Numbered from the stretch's first letter, positions 20,719 through 30,116 are shown. The stretch: 64,000 bases of DNA from Burkholderia sp. Ac-20365 (GCF_017104715.1 NZ_JAAGPI010000041.1:16250-80249), one strand, 5' to 3'. Translations and numbers: made by a program. The notes: generated from the letters alone by a model not told the origin.

Positions 20719-20775
20719 ACTGTCTGCAATCCGGGAAAACAACTTGTAAAACCCGCGAATCGCTTCAAGACTTGA

Positions 20776-20804
20776 ATTGTAACCCGGTTAAACAGTTTGT
20801 TCAA
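20776..20804 (-). promoter_or_regulatory. sigma70-type promoter for tRNA-Leu
   Basis: On the minus strand TTGAAC (20799-20804), 17-bp spacer, TACAAT (20776-20781), about 57 bases before the mature tRNA. It also lies 27 bases beyond the secG stop. Confidence 0.7.
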
Positions 20805-20830
20805 CGCACAAACGTGTTTTCCTCGAAAAT

Positions 20831-21220
20831 TTATTTCGGCACGTCCTGGCCTGGCGCAGAAGCTGCAGGTGCAGCGACAGCAGCCGATGCATTGACCGGT
20901 GCCGACGTAGCAGGAGCGGCCGATGCAGCAACAGGCGCGGTAACCGGCGCACTACCCAGTACGCCTGCCGAAGGCTTCGAGTGATACGAACCGAGGTACG
21001 TCAATCCCAACGTGGTCACGAAGAACACTGCTGCCAGTATCGCAGTGGTACGTGACAGAAAATTAGCAGAACCTGTCGCGCCGAAGAGACTGCCTGATGC
21101 GCCACTACCGAAAGCCGCACCCATGTCGGCGCCCTTGCCATGTTGCAACAGCACGAGGCCAATGACGCCAAGCGCCGACAGCAACTGCACGACGATGATC
21201 AACGTTTTCAAATACAGCAT
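20831..21220 (-). CDS. secG: Protein-export membrane protein SecG
   Basis: 129-residue subunit of the SecYEG translocon. Two membrane helices (about 3-22 and 52-72) flank the conserved cytoplasmic loop LLQHGKGADMGAAFGSGASG. The C-terminal 50 residues are Ala/Pro/Val-rich low complexity, common in beta-proteobacteria. ATG at 21220 is favoured over a GTG three codons earlier, because GGTGAG then sits at normal spacing. Follows tpiA, a conserved pairing. Confidence 0.95.
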   Translation of the reverse strand: MLYLKTLIIVVQLLSALGVIGLVLLQHGKGADMGAAFGSGASGSLFGATGSANFLSRTTAILAAVFFVTTLGLTYLGSYHSKPSAGVLGSAPVTAPVAASAAPATSAPVNASAAVAAPAASAPGQDVPK

Positions 21221-21305
21221 CACACTCACCTGAGTCTTTATTTAACCGTACAGCACGACATGCCGCACGCAATGGGTCATCCTCGCCCAGGCACTCTGCT
21301 TCGAA

Positions 21306-22085
21306 TCAGCGTGCGGCGGTTGCCGCGACAGCTGCACTGCAGATTGCCAGGAAATCCTTATCCTTCAACGACGCGCCGCCGATCAGACCGCCGTCGATAT
21401 CCTGCTGGCTGAACAGGTCTTCCGCGTTCTCCGGCTTCACACTGCCGCCGTACAGCAGCAGCACGTCAGCGGCATCGCCGCCCTTCGCCACGAGACGCGC
21501 GCGCAGGAACGCGTGAACATCTTGTGCCTGCTGCGCCGTTGCACTCTTGCCGGTGCCGATCGCCCATACGGGTTCGTAAGCAACGACGAGACGCGCCGCA
21601 TCTTCCACCGACAGCTTCTCGAGCACCGCATCGAGTTGCGCACCGACGACCTGCTCCGTCTTCCCGCTCTCACGCTCTTCAAGCGTTTCGCCGACGCAAA
21701 CGATCGGCGTCAAACCCGCTTCTAGCGCGCGCTGCGTTTTTACGGCAACGATCTCCGCGCTTTCGCGATGATACGCACGGCGCTCCGAGTGCCCGACGAT
21801 CGCGAACGTCACGCCAAACTCAGCCGCCATCTCGGCTGCGACTTCGCCGGTATAAGCACCTTGCGTGTACGCGGAGACATCCTGCACACCCCACGCGACG
21901 CAGCCGCTTTCGAGCAGCGTTTGCGCCTGCGCCAGATAGGGGCACGGCACACACACGCCGACTCGCACATCTTCCGGAAGATCTTCCGCACCGCGCGATA
22001 CCGCCTGCAGCAGCACACGGTTATCGGCCAGCCGGCCGTGCATCTTCCAGTTACCGACTACCAGTTTTGCTCGTTGTTTCGCCAT
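21306..22085 (-). CDS. tpiA: Triosephosphate isomerase
   Basis: 259-residue TIM barrel interconverting dihydroxyacetone phosphate and glyceraldehyde 3-phosphate. Catalytic elements: Lys in VVGNWKMHG, His in IVGHSERRAYH, Glu in VVAYEPVWAIGTGKSAT, and the C-terminal phosphate loop LLYGGSVKPENA. ATG at 22085 is the family start (MAKQRAKLVVGNW). The frame upstream is open by chance. 85 bases precede secG. Confidence 0.97.
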   Translation of the reverse strand: MAKQRAKLVVGNWKMHGRLADNRVLLQAVSRGAEDLPEDVRVGVCVPCPYLAQAQTLLESGCVAWGVQDVSAYTQGAYTGEVAAEMAAEFGVTFAIVGHSERRAYHRESAEIVAVKTQRALEAGLTPIVCVGETLEERESGKTEQVVGAQLDAVLEKLSVEDAARLVVAYEPVWAIGTGKSATAQQAQDVHAFLRARLVAKGGDAADVLLLYGGSVKPENAEDLFSQQDIDGGLIGGASLKDKDFLAICSAAVAATAAR

Positions 22086-22190
22086 CGTCTCGCTCGTTTT
22101 ATCGTGGTACGGGTGATGAGCGCGTCCGCTTCGTCGGCGCCCGGTACCCGCTCCGCATGCAAAAACCATGCAGAACGCGCAAAACACGCG

Positions 22191-22220
22191 ATTTTACTGT
22201 GTGCTGACAGACTGGGTCAA
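22191..22220 (-). promoter_or_regulatory. Candidate sigma70 promoter for tpiA-secG
   Basis: Minus strand: TTGACC (22215-22220), 18-bp spacer, TAAAAT (22191-22196), giving a leader of about 100 nt before tpiA. The preceding gene ends at 22241. Confidence 0.6.
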
Positions 22221-22240
22221 ACTCAATTAAACGAGCGCTG

Positions 22241-23257
22241 TCAAGCACCCGCACCCCAATTCAGCACGATCTTACCGACATGCGTGCTGCTCTCCATCAG
22301 TTCGTGCGCCTGCGCGGCCTGCGCGGCGGGGAATACCTTGTAGATCACCGGCTTGATCGCGCCGTCTTCGAGATGCGGCCAGACTCGCTCTTTCAGTTGC
22401 GCCGCGATCTTCGCCTTGAACTCGACGGGCCGCGGACGCAGCGTCGAGCCCGTGACCGTGAGCCTCCGACGCAGAATGTCGTTCAGGTTCACTTCCGCCT
22501 TCGCACCGCCCAGCAGCGCGATGATGGCGAGACGGCCGCCATCGGCGAGCGCCTTCAGTTCGCGCGGCACATAGCTGCCCGCCACCATATCGAGAATCAC
22601 GTCGACACCGCGATCGTTCGTGAGAGACTTGATCACCTCGACGAAATCTTCCGTCTTGTAGTTGATCGCCCGCTCCGCACCGATCTCTTCGCAGGCTCGG
22701 CACTTCTCGTCCGTACCGGCCGTCGCAAACACGCGATAGCCGAGCGCATGCGCAATCTGGATCGCCGTCACGCCGATACCGCTCGAGCCGCCCTGTACCA
22801 GAAACGTTTCGTTTTCGCCGCCCTCGCCTTTGCCGAGCATCGCACGGTCAAAAACATTGCTCCAGACCGTGAAAAACGTCTCAGGCAATGCAGCCGCTTC
22901 AATATCCGAGAAACCCTTCGGCACCGGCAGACATTGCAGCAGCGGCACGGTCGCATATTCCGCATAACCGCCGCCCGCCATCAGCGCGCACACACGGTCG
23001 CCGATCTTCAGGCCGAACGAATTACGCTTCTCGTCGATATTTCCGCCGACGATTTCGCCTGCCACTTCCAGGCCCGGCAGATCCGACGCGCCCGGCGGCG
23101 GCGCATAACCGCCCTTGCGCTGGAAAACGTCTGGCCGGTTCACGCCCGACGCGGACACCTTGATCAGCACTTCGCCCGCCTTCGGCTCGGGCATCGGCCG
23201 CTCGGCGAGTTTCAAGACTTCCGGCGCACCGAATTCGGTGATTTCGATTGCGTTCAT
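22241..23257 (-). CDS. NAD(P)H quinone oxidoreductase, PIG3-like medium-chain reductase
   Basis: 338-residue zinc-independent medium-chain reductase. The N-terminal GroES-like domain contains FGAPEVLKLAERPMPEPKAG. The Rossmann fold follows with VQGGSSGIGVTAIQIAHALG for NADPH. No zinc-ligand Cys cluster is present. PIG3-type members reduce quinones by one- or two-electron transfer. ATG at 23257 follows GGGAGA at 7 bases. It lies downstream of pnp and is separated from it by a terminator, so it is likely transcribed on its own. Confidence 0.9.
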   Translation of the reverse strand: MNAIEITEFGAPEVLKLAERPMPEPKAGEVLIKVSASGVNRPDVFQRKGGYAPPPGASDLPGLEVAGEIVGGNIDEKRNSFGLKIGDRVCALMAGGGYAEYATVPLLQCLPVPKGFSDIEAAALPETFFTVWSNVFDRAMLGKGEGGENETFLVQGGSSGIGVTAIQIAHALGYRVFATAGTDEKCRACEEIGAERAINYKTEDFVEVIKSLTNDRGVDVILDMVAGSYVPRELKALADGGRLAIIALLGGAKAEVNLNDILRRRLTVTGSTLRPRPVEFKAKIAAQLKERVWPHLEDGAIKPVIYKVFPAAQAAQAHELMESSTHVGKIVLNWGAGA

Positions 23258-23333
23258 CGTCGTCTCTCCCAAGGTCTGGATTGCGCTGCGAGCCGGTCAC
23301 ATAACCCGTTCGCACTGCAATCCACCCTACATG

Positions 23334-23367
23334 AAAAACGGCCGGCGCGCAGTTGCGCTACCGGCCG
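23334..23367 (-). terminator. Intrinsic terminator of pnp
   Basis: CGGCCGG/CCGGCCG stem extended inside by GCGCA/TGCGC. On the minus strand a run of five T follows. It lies 17 bases past the pnp stop. Confidence 0.85.
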
Positions 23368-23383
23368 CTCTACCATTACCGCA

Positions 23384-25522
23384 TTACTGCTGCGGCGTCG
23401 GTTCCGATTGCGGTGCTTCGTTCAGCAGTGCCTTCGCCGACAGACGCACACGACCCTTCTCGTCCGTCTGGATGACCTTGACCTTCACTTGCTGGCCTTC
23501 CTTCAGGTAGTCGTTGATGTCCTTGATGCGCTCGTTAGCGATTTCGGAGATGTGCAGCAGACCATCCTTGCCCGGCAGTAGATTCACGATCGCGCCGAAG
23601 TCCAGCAGCTTGAGAATCGTGCCTTCGTAGACCTGGCCGACTTCCACTTCTGCCGTGATGTTCTCGATGCGCTTCTTCGCTTCGGCCATGCCTTCGCTGC
23701 TCGTGCTCGCGATCGTGACGACGCCGTCGTCCGAAATGTCGATCGTCGTGCCCGTTTCTTCCGTCAGCGCGCGGATCACCGAACCGCCCTTGCCGATCAC
23801 GTCGCGGATCTTTTCCGGATTGATCTTGATGGTGATCATGCGCGGTGCGTACGCCGACATTTCCGTGTTCACGCCCGACACCGCCGAGGTCATCTTGTCG
23901 AGGATATGCAGACGACCTTCCTTCGCTTGCGCGAGGGCAACCTGCATGATTTCCTTCGTGATGCCCTGGATCTTGATGTCCATCTGCAGTGCCGTCACGC
24001 CATTCGACGTACCCGCCACCTTGAAGTCCATGTCACCGAGGTGATCTTCGTCGCCGAGGATGTCGGTCAGCACGGCAAACTTGTTGCCTTCGAGAATCAG
24101 GCCCATCGCGATACCCGCGACGTGTGCCTTCATCGGCACGCCGGCGTCCATCAGCGCGAGGCAGCCGCCGCACACCGATGCCATCGACGACGAACCGTTC
24201 GATTCCGTGATTTCCGACACGACGCGGATCGAGTAACCGAACTCTTCCGCGCTCGGCAGACACGCGATCAGCGCGCGCTTCGCGAGGCGGCCGTGACCGA
24301 TTTCGCGGCGCTTCGGCGAACCGACGCGGCCCGTTTCGCCCGTAGCGAACGGAGGCATGTTGTAGTGGAGCATGAAGCGGTCGCGGTACTCGCCTTCGAG
24401 CGCGTCGATGATCTGCTCATCGCCCTTCGTGCCGAGCGTTGCGACGACCAGCGCCTGCGTTTCGCCACGCGTGAACAGCGCCGAACCGTGCGTACGCGGC
24501 AGGACGCCCGTACGGATTTCGATCGGGCGCACTGTGCGCGTGTCGCGGCCGTCGATACGCGGCTCGCCGTTCAGGATCTGCGAACGGACGATCTTCGCTT
24601 CGATGTCGAACAGCACGTTGCCCACCGACGCCTTGTCGGCTGCTGCCGTGCCCGCTGCTGCCGCTTCTTCTTCGAGCTTGGCTTGCGTCGCTGCGTAGAC
24701 TTCCTTCAGCTTCGCCGAGCGAGCCTGCTTGTCGCGCGTCTGATACGCCGACAGCAGTTCGTTGCCCGCGATTTCGTTGACGCGCGAGATCAGCGCTTCG
24801 TTCTTCGGCGCCGGCTTCCAGTCCCATTCCGGCTTGCCGCCTTCACGAACCAGTTCGTGGATCGCGTCGATAGCCGTTTGCATCTGCTCGTGACCGTACA
24901 CGACAGCGCCCAGCATCACGTCTTCCGGCAGCTGATCGGCTTCCGATTCAACCATCAGCACCGCGCGTTCCGTACCGGCGACGACGAGGTCCAGACGCGA
25001 TTCCTTGCTTTGCGAACGGGTCGGGTTCAGCACGTACTCGTTGTTGATGTACGCAACGCGCGCAGCACCGACGGGGCCGTTGAACGGCAGGCCCGACACA
25101 GCGAGTGCCGCCGACGCGCCGATCAGCGCGGGGATGTCAGCGGGGACTTCCGGGTTGATCGACATCACGTGGATGACGACCTGCACTTCGTTGTAGAAGC
25201 CTTCCGGGAAGAGCGGGCGCAGCGGACGGTCGATCAGGCGCGAGATCAGCGTTTCGCCTTCCGACGGACGGCCTTCGCGACGGAAGAAGCCGCCGGGGAT
25301 CTTGCCAGCCGAGTAGGTCTTTTCGAGGTAATCGACGGTCAACGGGAAGAAGTCCTGACCCGGCTTTGCCGTCTTCGCACCGACCACTGTGGCCAGCACG
25401 ACGGTGTCTTCGATGTCGACGAGCACGGCACCGCTTGCCTGGCGGGCGATTTCACCCGTTTCCATGCGAACCGTATGCTGGCCCCACTTGAACTCTTTGA
25501 CGACCTTGTTAAACAGAGACAT
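23384..25522 (-). CDS. pnp: Polyribonucleotide nucleotidyltransferase
   Basis: 712-residue PNPase, a phosphorolytic 3'-5' exoribonuclease and degradosome member. Two RNase PH-like domains (the second begins near RIDGRDTRTVRPIEIRTG, with FTRGETQALVVATLG), then a KH domain with RDVIGKGGSVIRALTEETG and an S1 domain with VYEGTILKLLDFGAIVNLLP. ATG at 25522 follows a strong AAGGAGGAC site. Downstream of rpsO as in most Proteobacteria. The 325-bp rpsO-pnp gap holds the rpsO terminator and presumably the pnp leader. Confidence 0.98.
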   Translation of the reverse strand: MSLFNKVVKEFKWGQHTVRMETGEIARQASGAVLVDIEDTVVLATVVGAKTAKPGQDFFPLTVDYLEKTYSAGKIPGGFFRREGRPSEGETLISRLIDRPLRPLFPEGFYNEVQVVIHVMSINPEVPADIPALIGASAALAVSGLPFNGPVGAARVAYINNEYVLNPTRSQSKESRLDLVVAGTERAVLMVESEADQLPEDVMLGAVVYGHEQMQTAIDAIHELVREGGKPEWDWKPAPKNEALISRVNEIAGNELLSAYQTRDKQARSAKLKEVYAATQAKLEEEAAAAGTAAADKASVGNVLFDIEAKIVRSQILNGEPRIDGRDTRTVRPIEIRTGVLPRTHGSALFTRGETQALVVATLGTKGDEQIIDALEGEYRDRFMLHYNMPPFATGETGRVGSPKRREIGHGRLAKRALIACLPSAEEFGYSIRVVSEITESNGSSSMASVCGGCLALMDAGVPMKAHVAGIAMGLILEGNKFAVLTDILGDEDHLGDMDFKVAGTSNGVTALQMDIKIQGITKEIMQVALAQAKEGRLHILDKMTSAVSGVNTEMSAYAPRMITIKINPEKIRDVIGKGGSVIRALTEETGTTIDISDDGVVTIASTSSEGMAEAKKRIENITAEVEVGQVYEGTILKLLDFGAIVNLLPGKDGLLHISEIANERIKDINDYLKEGQQVKVKVIQTDEKGRVRLSAKALLNEAPQSEPTPQQ

Positions 25523-25788
25523 TTGTCCTCCTTGATCTTTTAGTCATGCCGCGCAACGACGCGCGGCACCGCAGGACCGAAGCCTTTTGGGTAGAGGAGT
25601 GTTATGCCATTCCAGAGAACCGCGTGGATGGATCCGTTGCACGCGAACCGCTGGAATGACACAGCGCCCTACCCTGAAGCCCGGTTTTGAATCGTCCGGC
25701 CTTGATTCTTGTTACCCGCGACGCAACCGGCACGCCGGGCGGGTGAACAACGGCAAACTTCACATGAAGCGCACCGTTGAAAAACAAA
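25523..25788. other. pnp leader and promoter region
   Basis: 266 bp between the rpsO terminator and pnp. No gene was recognised. Short inverted repeats such as GCCGCGCAACGACGCGCGGC near 25547-25567 could form a hairpin just upstream of the ribosome site. In E. coli an RNase III hairpin at this place mediates pnp autoregulation. Equivalence here is not shown. Confidence 0.4.
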
Positions 25789-25819
25789 ATGCCTGTATCA
25801 GCGGAACTGACACAGGCAT
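25789..25819 (-). terminator. Intrinsic terminator of rpsO
   Basis: ATGCCTGTATCAG pairs with CTGACACAGGCAT with one mismatch around a 5-base loop. On the minus strand it is followed by TTTTGTTTTTC. Located 30 bases after the rpsO stop. Confidence 0.85.
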
Positions 25820-25848
25820 CTTGCTGACAGAAAGTCCGATGCGCCGGA

Positions 25849-26118
25849 TTACTTACGCAGACCCAGCTTCTCGATCAGAGCGCGGTAACGATCAGCGTCC
25901 TTGCCCTTCAGGTAGTCGAGCAGCTTGCGGCGACGGCTCACCATGCGCAGCAGACCGCGGCGGCTGTGGTGATCCTTCGAGTGGGCCTTGAAGTGAACCG
26001 TCAGTTCGTTGATGCGCGTGGTCAGCAGAGCGACCTGAACTTCGGGGGAGCCGGTGTCGTTAGCAGCGCGTGCGAATTGCGCGACGACGTCGGATTTCTT
26101 GATTTCAGCTACGGACAT
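25849..26118 (-). CDS. rpsO: 30S ribosomal protein S15
   Basis: 89-residue S15, binding the central domain of 16S rRNA. All family motifs are present: TGSPEVQVALLTTRINELT, HSKDHHSRRGLLRMVSRRRK and YRALIEKLGLRK. ATG at 26118 has AAGGAAATC upstream. Exact family length. Confidence 0.98.
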   Translation of the reverse strand: MSVAEIKKSDVVAQFARAANDTGSPEVQVALLTTRINELTVHFKAHSKDHHSRRGLLRMVSRRRKLLDYLKGKDADRYRALIEKLGLRK

Positions 26119-26191
26119 GTTGATTTCCTTTGAATCACAGGCGGTCACGGAAGAAGGGCCGTGCCGTGGGTTACAACAAAACGAGTCGCGT

Positions 26192-26220
26192 ATTGTAGCA
26201 CAGCCCTGCAATCCGTCGAA
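26192..26220 (-). promoter_or_regulatory. sigma70 promoter of rpsO
   Basis: Minus strand TTCGAC (26215-26220), 17-bp spacer, TACAAT (26192-26197), with a leader of about 65 nt to the S15 start. Confidence 0.7.
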
Positions 26221-26275
26221 CCCTGCCGGTTCGGGCCCAGCTTCTGGACGCTGTAGGCCTCGGGAAGGACTACGT

Positions 26276-27559
26276 TCAGGGCCGCTTCATCTGGCACGTC
26301 GTCGGCGCAAGCGTGCGCTCGGGCGCCAGCGCCAGAACCGTCCGGAACCCGTAGCCAGAGCCTTCGTTGTCGAAATGGACGCCCGACGTGCCCGCCTTGT
26401 CCATCTCCATCACGTAAAGGGGCTGGATCAGCTGGTGATCGTCGGCGCGCATCCACGACGCATGGAAGCCGTTGTCGTACTTCATCCCTTCCAGCGCCTT
26501 CGCGACCTTTTCGGGCTGCGCGCTCCCTGCTCTGGTCATCGCGGCCGCCAGCATTTCGATCATCAGCGGCATGCGCAGCACGGGGTAATCGTCCGATGCG
26601 GCCGGGAAACGCTGGTGGAACGACCCGTACCACGCGTCCGACGCCGCGCCGCCTGCGTTCGGATGCCAGTCCGCCACGGCGATCACGCGCTTCACGCCGG
26701 CATCGCCAAGCGCCGCCGGCGCGCCAAGGCTGTTGCCGTAGAACGTGTAGAACTTGGTGTCGAGGCCCTGCTCGCGCGCCGCTTTCACCAGCAGCGTCAG
26801 ATCGTTGCCCCAGTTGCCCGTAATCACCGCATCCGCGCCGCTCGCGCGAATCTTCGCGATATACGGCGCGAAATCTTTCACACGGCCGATCGGATGAAAT
26901 TCATCGCCGACCACGGCGACATCCGGCCGCTTCGAGGCGAGCGCCGCGCGCGCGAGCGTGCTCACGTCGTGCCCGAAGCTGTAGTCCTGATTCAGCAGAT
27001 AGACCTTCTTCACCGATTTATCGCGCTGGATCACATCGGCGAGCGCGTCCATCCGCATGCCCGCATGCGCGTCGAAGCGAAAATGCCAGAAGCTGCAGTT
27101 CGCGTTGGTGAGCGCGGGGTCGTCGGCGGAATAGTTGAGGAACAGTTCTCGGTTGTCGGGCTCGCGCGTGTTCTGCTTGTCGATCGCCGTCAGCAACGCA
27201 GCCGCCACGGCCGAACTGTTGCCTTGCGTGATGAAGCCGATGTGCCTGTCGGCGGCCGCGCGCAGTTGCACCAGCGCCTCTTCCGCGCTGCCCTTGCTGT
27301 CGAGCACGACGAGTTCGAGCGGATGCGCGCCGTCCGCGAGCTTCACGCCGCCGCGCGCGTTGACCGTTTCGACACCGAAACGCAGGTTTCGCTCGACGGC
27401 CGCACCCGCGTTGGCGAACGGGCCGGACATGCCCTCGATCATCGCAATGCGGATCGGCGCACCGGCGGGCGCCGCTTGCGCGTGCACGCCCGTTGCAGGA
27501 ACCGATGCTGCCGCCAGCGTCATCGCCGCCATTACCGCCTTCGCCCACTTTGCTTTCAT
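26276..27559 (-). CDS. Periplasmic substrate-binding protein of the branched-chain amino acid ABC type
   Basis: 427-residue type I periplasmic binding protein with a signal peptide (MKAKWAKAVMAAMTLAAASV, cleavage near VHAQA at 28). The body matches the Leu/Ile/Val-binding family: IRIAMIEGMSGPFANAGAAV at the start and VYLLNQDYSFGHDVSTLARA in the hinge region. It should bind a small amino-acid-like ligand for an ABC importer. No permease or ATPase genes are adjacent, so it is either an orphan binding protein or serves a distant transporter. Ligand unknown. It ends 157 bases upstream of rpsO and is read in the same direction. Confidence 0.88.
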   Translation of the reverse strand: MKAKWAKAVMAAMTLAAASVPATGVHAQAAPAGAPIRIAMIEGMSGPFANAGAAVERNLRFGVETVNARGGVKLADGAHPLELVVLDSKGSAEEALVQLRAAADRHIGFITQGNSSAVAAALLTAIDKQNTREPDNRELFLNYSADDPALTNANCSFWHFRFDAHAGMRMDALADVIQRDKSVKKVYLLNQDYSFGHDVSTLARAALASKRPDVAVVGDEFHPIGRVKDFAPYIAKIRASGADAVITGNWGNDLTLLVKAAREQGLDTKFYTFYGNSLGAPAALGDAGVKRVIAVADWHPNAGGAASDAWYGSFHQRFPAASDDYPVLRMPLMIEMLAAAMTRAGSAQPEKVAKALEGMKYDNGFHASWMRADDHQLIQPLYVMEMDKAGTSGVHFDNEGSGYGFRTVLALAPERTLAPTTCQMKRP

Positions 27560-27738
27560 CAGCGTCTCATCTGTCGATCGAAGCGCGGATCATAGGACGG
27601 CACGCTGACCACAGGCAAGCAGCTAGCGGGCGAAAACCCGTCGCAGCGGGCGAACGTCCGACAAATCTTTTGGCGCGGCGCATGTCAAAATATCTGACCA
27701 GAACAACAACCAGCCATCGAACACCATTGGAGGTGTCC

Positions 27739-28263
27739 ATGCTCAACCACCTTTCATCCGCGCGCCCGGTGCGCGGCGCGCTCGCGGCACTCGCCTGCGC
27801 CCTTGTGCTCGCCGGCTGCGCGCAGCCGTGGCAGAACTATCAGGCCGGCGCGGATCAATCGACGATCGTCGCGCGCCTCGGCCCGCCGCGCGAAGTCTAC
27901 GACCTGCCCAACGGCGGCAAGCGCCTGATGTGGCCGACACAGCCGATGGGTGAATACACCACCGCCGCTGACGTCGACGCGTCCGGCAAGATCATCAACG
28001 TGCGCCAGGTGCTGCAGCCGAACGAGTTCTATCGCGCGGAAATCGGTAAATGGACGCGCGATGACGTGCTGGTCAATTTCGGACGCCCGGTCGAAACGAA
28101 CTACTTTCCGCTGATGAAGCGCGAGGTGTGGACCTATCGCTACCTGGAAGACAACGTCTGGTACATGATGTACAGCTTCTATTTCGACGATCAGGGCATT
28201 TTGCGTCTGACGCAGAAGACGCCGGATCCGCTGCACGATCCGGACCGACGCAGCCTGTTCTGA
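27739..28263 (+). CDS. Lipoprotein with BamE/SmpA-like repeats
   Basis: 174-residue secreted lipoprotein. The signal peptide ends in a lipobox LVLAGC with the lipidated Cys at residue 27. The mature part starts with STIVARLGPPREVYDLPNGG and has a second similar unit, RDDVLVNFGRPVETNYF, both resembling the SmpA/OmlA fold of BamE. Residue +2 after Cys is Ala, which is compatible with outer-membrane sorting. ATG at 27739 follows GGAGG. Divergent from the binding-protein gene across 179 bp and convergent with leuA. An exact role in outer-membrane assembly is not established. Confidence 0.85.
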   Translation: MLNHLSSARPVRGALAALACALVLAGCAQPWQNYQAGADQSTIVARLGPPREVYDLPNGGKRLMWPTQPMGEYTTAADVDASGKIINVRQVLQPNEFYRAEIGKWTRDDVLVNFGRPVETNYFPLMKREVWTYRYLEDNVWYMMYSFYFDDQGILRLTQKTPDPLHDPDRRSLF

Positions 28264-28303
28264 GCTGTTTCGCCACGAATTAGGACTTAGCGCACACACA
28301 AAG

Positions 28304-28329
28304 AAAAACCCCGCCGCAGCGGGGTTTTT
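28304..28329. terminator. Bidirectional intrinsic terminator
   Basis: AAAAACCCCGC / GCGGGGTTTTT with a 4-base loop, between the convergent lipoprotein gene and leuA. T-runs are available on both strands. Confidence 0.92.
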
Positions 28330-28359
28330 CTCATCGCGGCCTAACGCCGCCCGAAAGCA

Positions 28360-29910
28360 TCAGATTTCCGAGCGCTGCGGATTCACCTTGTCATGGCCCG
28401 CGCCGAGTCGGTTCAGCGCCGACAGATACGCCTTGGCCGAAGCCGCGACAATATCCGGATCGGTGCCGATGCCATTCACGATCCGCCCCGCCTTCGACAG
28501 ACGCACGGTCACTTCGCCCTGCGCCTGCGTACCCGTGGTGATTGCGTTGACCGAGTACAGCAGCAGTTCCGAGCCGCTGCCCACTTCTGTTTCGATCGCA
28601 TTCAGCGTGGCATCGACGGGACCGTTGCCGTTCGCTTCGCCGACCACTTCCTTGCCCTCGACCGAGAACACGATGCGCGCGTGCGGACGCTCGCCCGTTT
28701 CCGAGTGCTGCGACAGCGAGACGAACTTGTAGTGTTCCTTTTCCTGCGCTTCCGCGGACTCTTCCGTGACGATCGCGATGATGTCTTCGTCGAAGATCTC
28801 GGACTTGCGGTCCGCGAGTTCCTTGAAGCGCTGGAATGCGAGGTTCAGTTCGCTTTCGCTGTCGAGCGAGATCCCCAGTTCCTGCAGACGCTGCTTGAAC
28901 GCGTTACGGCCCGACAGCTTGCCGAGCACGATCTTGTTCGCGGTCCAGCCCACATCTTCGGCGCGCATGATTTCGTAGGTGTCACGCGCCTTCAGCACGC
29001 CGTCCTGGTGGATGCCCGACGCGTGCGCAAAAGCGTTCGCGCCGACCACTGCCTTGTTCGGCTGCACGACGAAACCCGTGATCTGCGACACGAGCTTCGA
29101 CGCCGGCACGATTTGCGTCGTATCGATGCCCAGATCGAGACCGAAATAATCCTTGCGCGTGCGCACCGCCATCACAATTTCTTCGAGCGATGTATTGCCC
29201 GCGCGCTCGCCGAGACCGTTGATCGTGCACTCCACCTGACGCGCGCCGCCGATCTGCACGCCAGCCAGCGAGTTCGCGACGGCCATGCCGAGGTCGTTAT
29301 GGCAGTGCACCGAGAACACGGCCTTATCCGAGTTCGGAATGCGCTCGCGCAGCGTCTTCACGAGATTGCCGTACAGTTCCGGCACACCGTAGCCGACGGT
29401 ATCGGCGATGTTGATGGTCGTCGCGCCTTCCGCGATGACGGCTTCGAGCACGCGGCACAGAAAGTCCATATCCGAGCGGCTGCCGTCTTCCGGCGAGAAT
29501 TCCACATCGTTCGTGAACTTACGCGCGAAACGCACGGCCAGCTTCGCCTGCTCGAACACCTGTTCGGGCGTCATGCGCAGCTTCTTTTCCATGTGCAGCG
29601 GCGACGTCGCGATGAACGTGTGTATGCGGAAATGGTCGGCGGGTTTCAGGGCGTCAGCGGCGCGCTGGATGTCCTTGTCGTTCGCGCGGGCGAGCGAGCA
29701 GATCGTGCTGTCCTTGATCATGCCGGCGATCGTGTGGATCGCGTCGAAGTCGCCGTTCGAGCTGGCGGCGAAGCCTGCTTCGATCACGTCGACTTTCATC
29801 CGTTCGAGCTGCTTGGCGATACGGATCTTTTCTTCCTTCGTCATCGACGCACCGGGCGATTGTTCGCCGTCACGCAAGGTCGTGTCGAAAATGATGAGCT
29901 TGTCTGCCAT
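28360..29910 (-). CDS. leuA: 2-isopropylmalate synthase
   Basis: 516-residue LeuA type 1, condensing acetyl-CoA with 2-oxoisovalerate as the committed step of leucine synthesis. N-terminal TIM barrel with IIFDTTLRDGEQSPGASM, and metal ligands in VFSVHCHNDLGMAVANSL. The C-terminal LeuA dimer/allosteric domain (from about residue 390) binds leucine for feedback inhibition. The start is ATG at 29910. Preceded by a leucine-rich leader ORF and a strong promoter, consistent with attenuation. Last of the ilvBNC-psd-pssA-leuA block, but separated from pssA by repeat copy B. Confidence 0.97.
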   Translation of the reverse strand: MADKLIIFDTTLRDGEQSPGASMTKEEKIRIAKQLERMKVDVIEAGFAASSNGDFDAIHTIAGMIKDSTICSLARANDKDIQRAADALKPADHFRIHTFIATSPLHMEKKLRMTPEQVFEQAKLAVRFARKFTNDVEFSPEDGSRSDMDFLCRVLEAVIAEGATTINIADTVGYGVPELYGNLVKTLRERIPNSDKAVFSVHCHNDLGMAVANSLAGVQIGGARQVECTINGLGERAGNTSLEEIVMAVRTRKDYFGLDLGIDTTQIVPASKLVSQITGFVVQPNKAVVGANAFAHASGIHQDGVLKARDTYEIMRAEDVGWTANKIVLGKLSGRNAFKQRLQELGISLDSESELNLAFQRFKELADRKSEIFDEDIIAIVTEESAEAQEKEHYKFVSLSQHSETGERPHARIVFSVEGKEVVGEANGNGPVDATLNAIETEVGSGSELLLYSVNAITTGTQAQGEVTVRLSKAGRIVNGIGTDPDIVAASAKAYLSALNRLGAGHDKVNPQRSEI

Positions 29911-30025
29911 CTCGGGTCTCCAGGGGGATTCGGTCAGTTTGAATTGGAAAACGGAATTCGAGTGTTTGCGCCACCACCGCAGGCGACGCTAGACAACGAA
30001 CGAGGCAGACGGAGGGCGAAAACGA

Positions 30026-30109
30026 TCAGCGCGGCAGGCGCGCTAGCGCTAGCGAGCGTAGTAGCTTGCCGGCTTGAAGAGACAGGAAGGGGAACTTGGA
30101 AAGTGCCAT
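30026..30109 (-). CDS. Putative leucine-rich leader peptide of leuA
   Basis: 27-codon ORF beginning MALSKFPFLSLQ and ending LARLPR, followed by TGA. Eight of 27 residues are leucine, and four of these use CTA (codons 16, 17, 20, 22), a codon that looks rare in this GC-rich genome. The same codon is used in tandem in the E. coli leu leader. The ATG lies only seven bases after the -10 box of the leuA promoter, so the mRNA would start at or next to the AUG (leaderless). Stop to leuA ATG is 115 nt. A hairpin GCGTCGCC/GGTGGCGC (about 29968-29991) lies between but lacks a T-run. Translation and function are inference. Confidence 0.6.
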   Translation of the reverse strand: MALSKFPFLSLQAGKLLRSLALARLPR

Positions 30110-30116
30110 GCCAGAG

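Noticed and set aside
29968..29991. Hairpin GCGTCGCC/GGTGGCGC between the leuA leader and leuA as an intrinsic terminator
   Set aside because: No T-run follows and two pairs are wobble. It may still be part of another attenuation structure.
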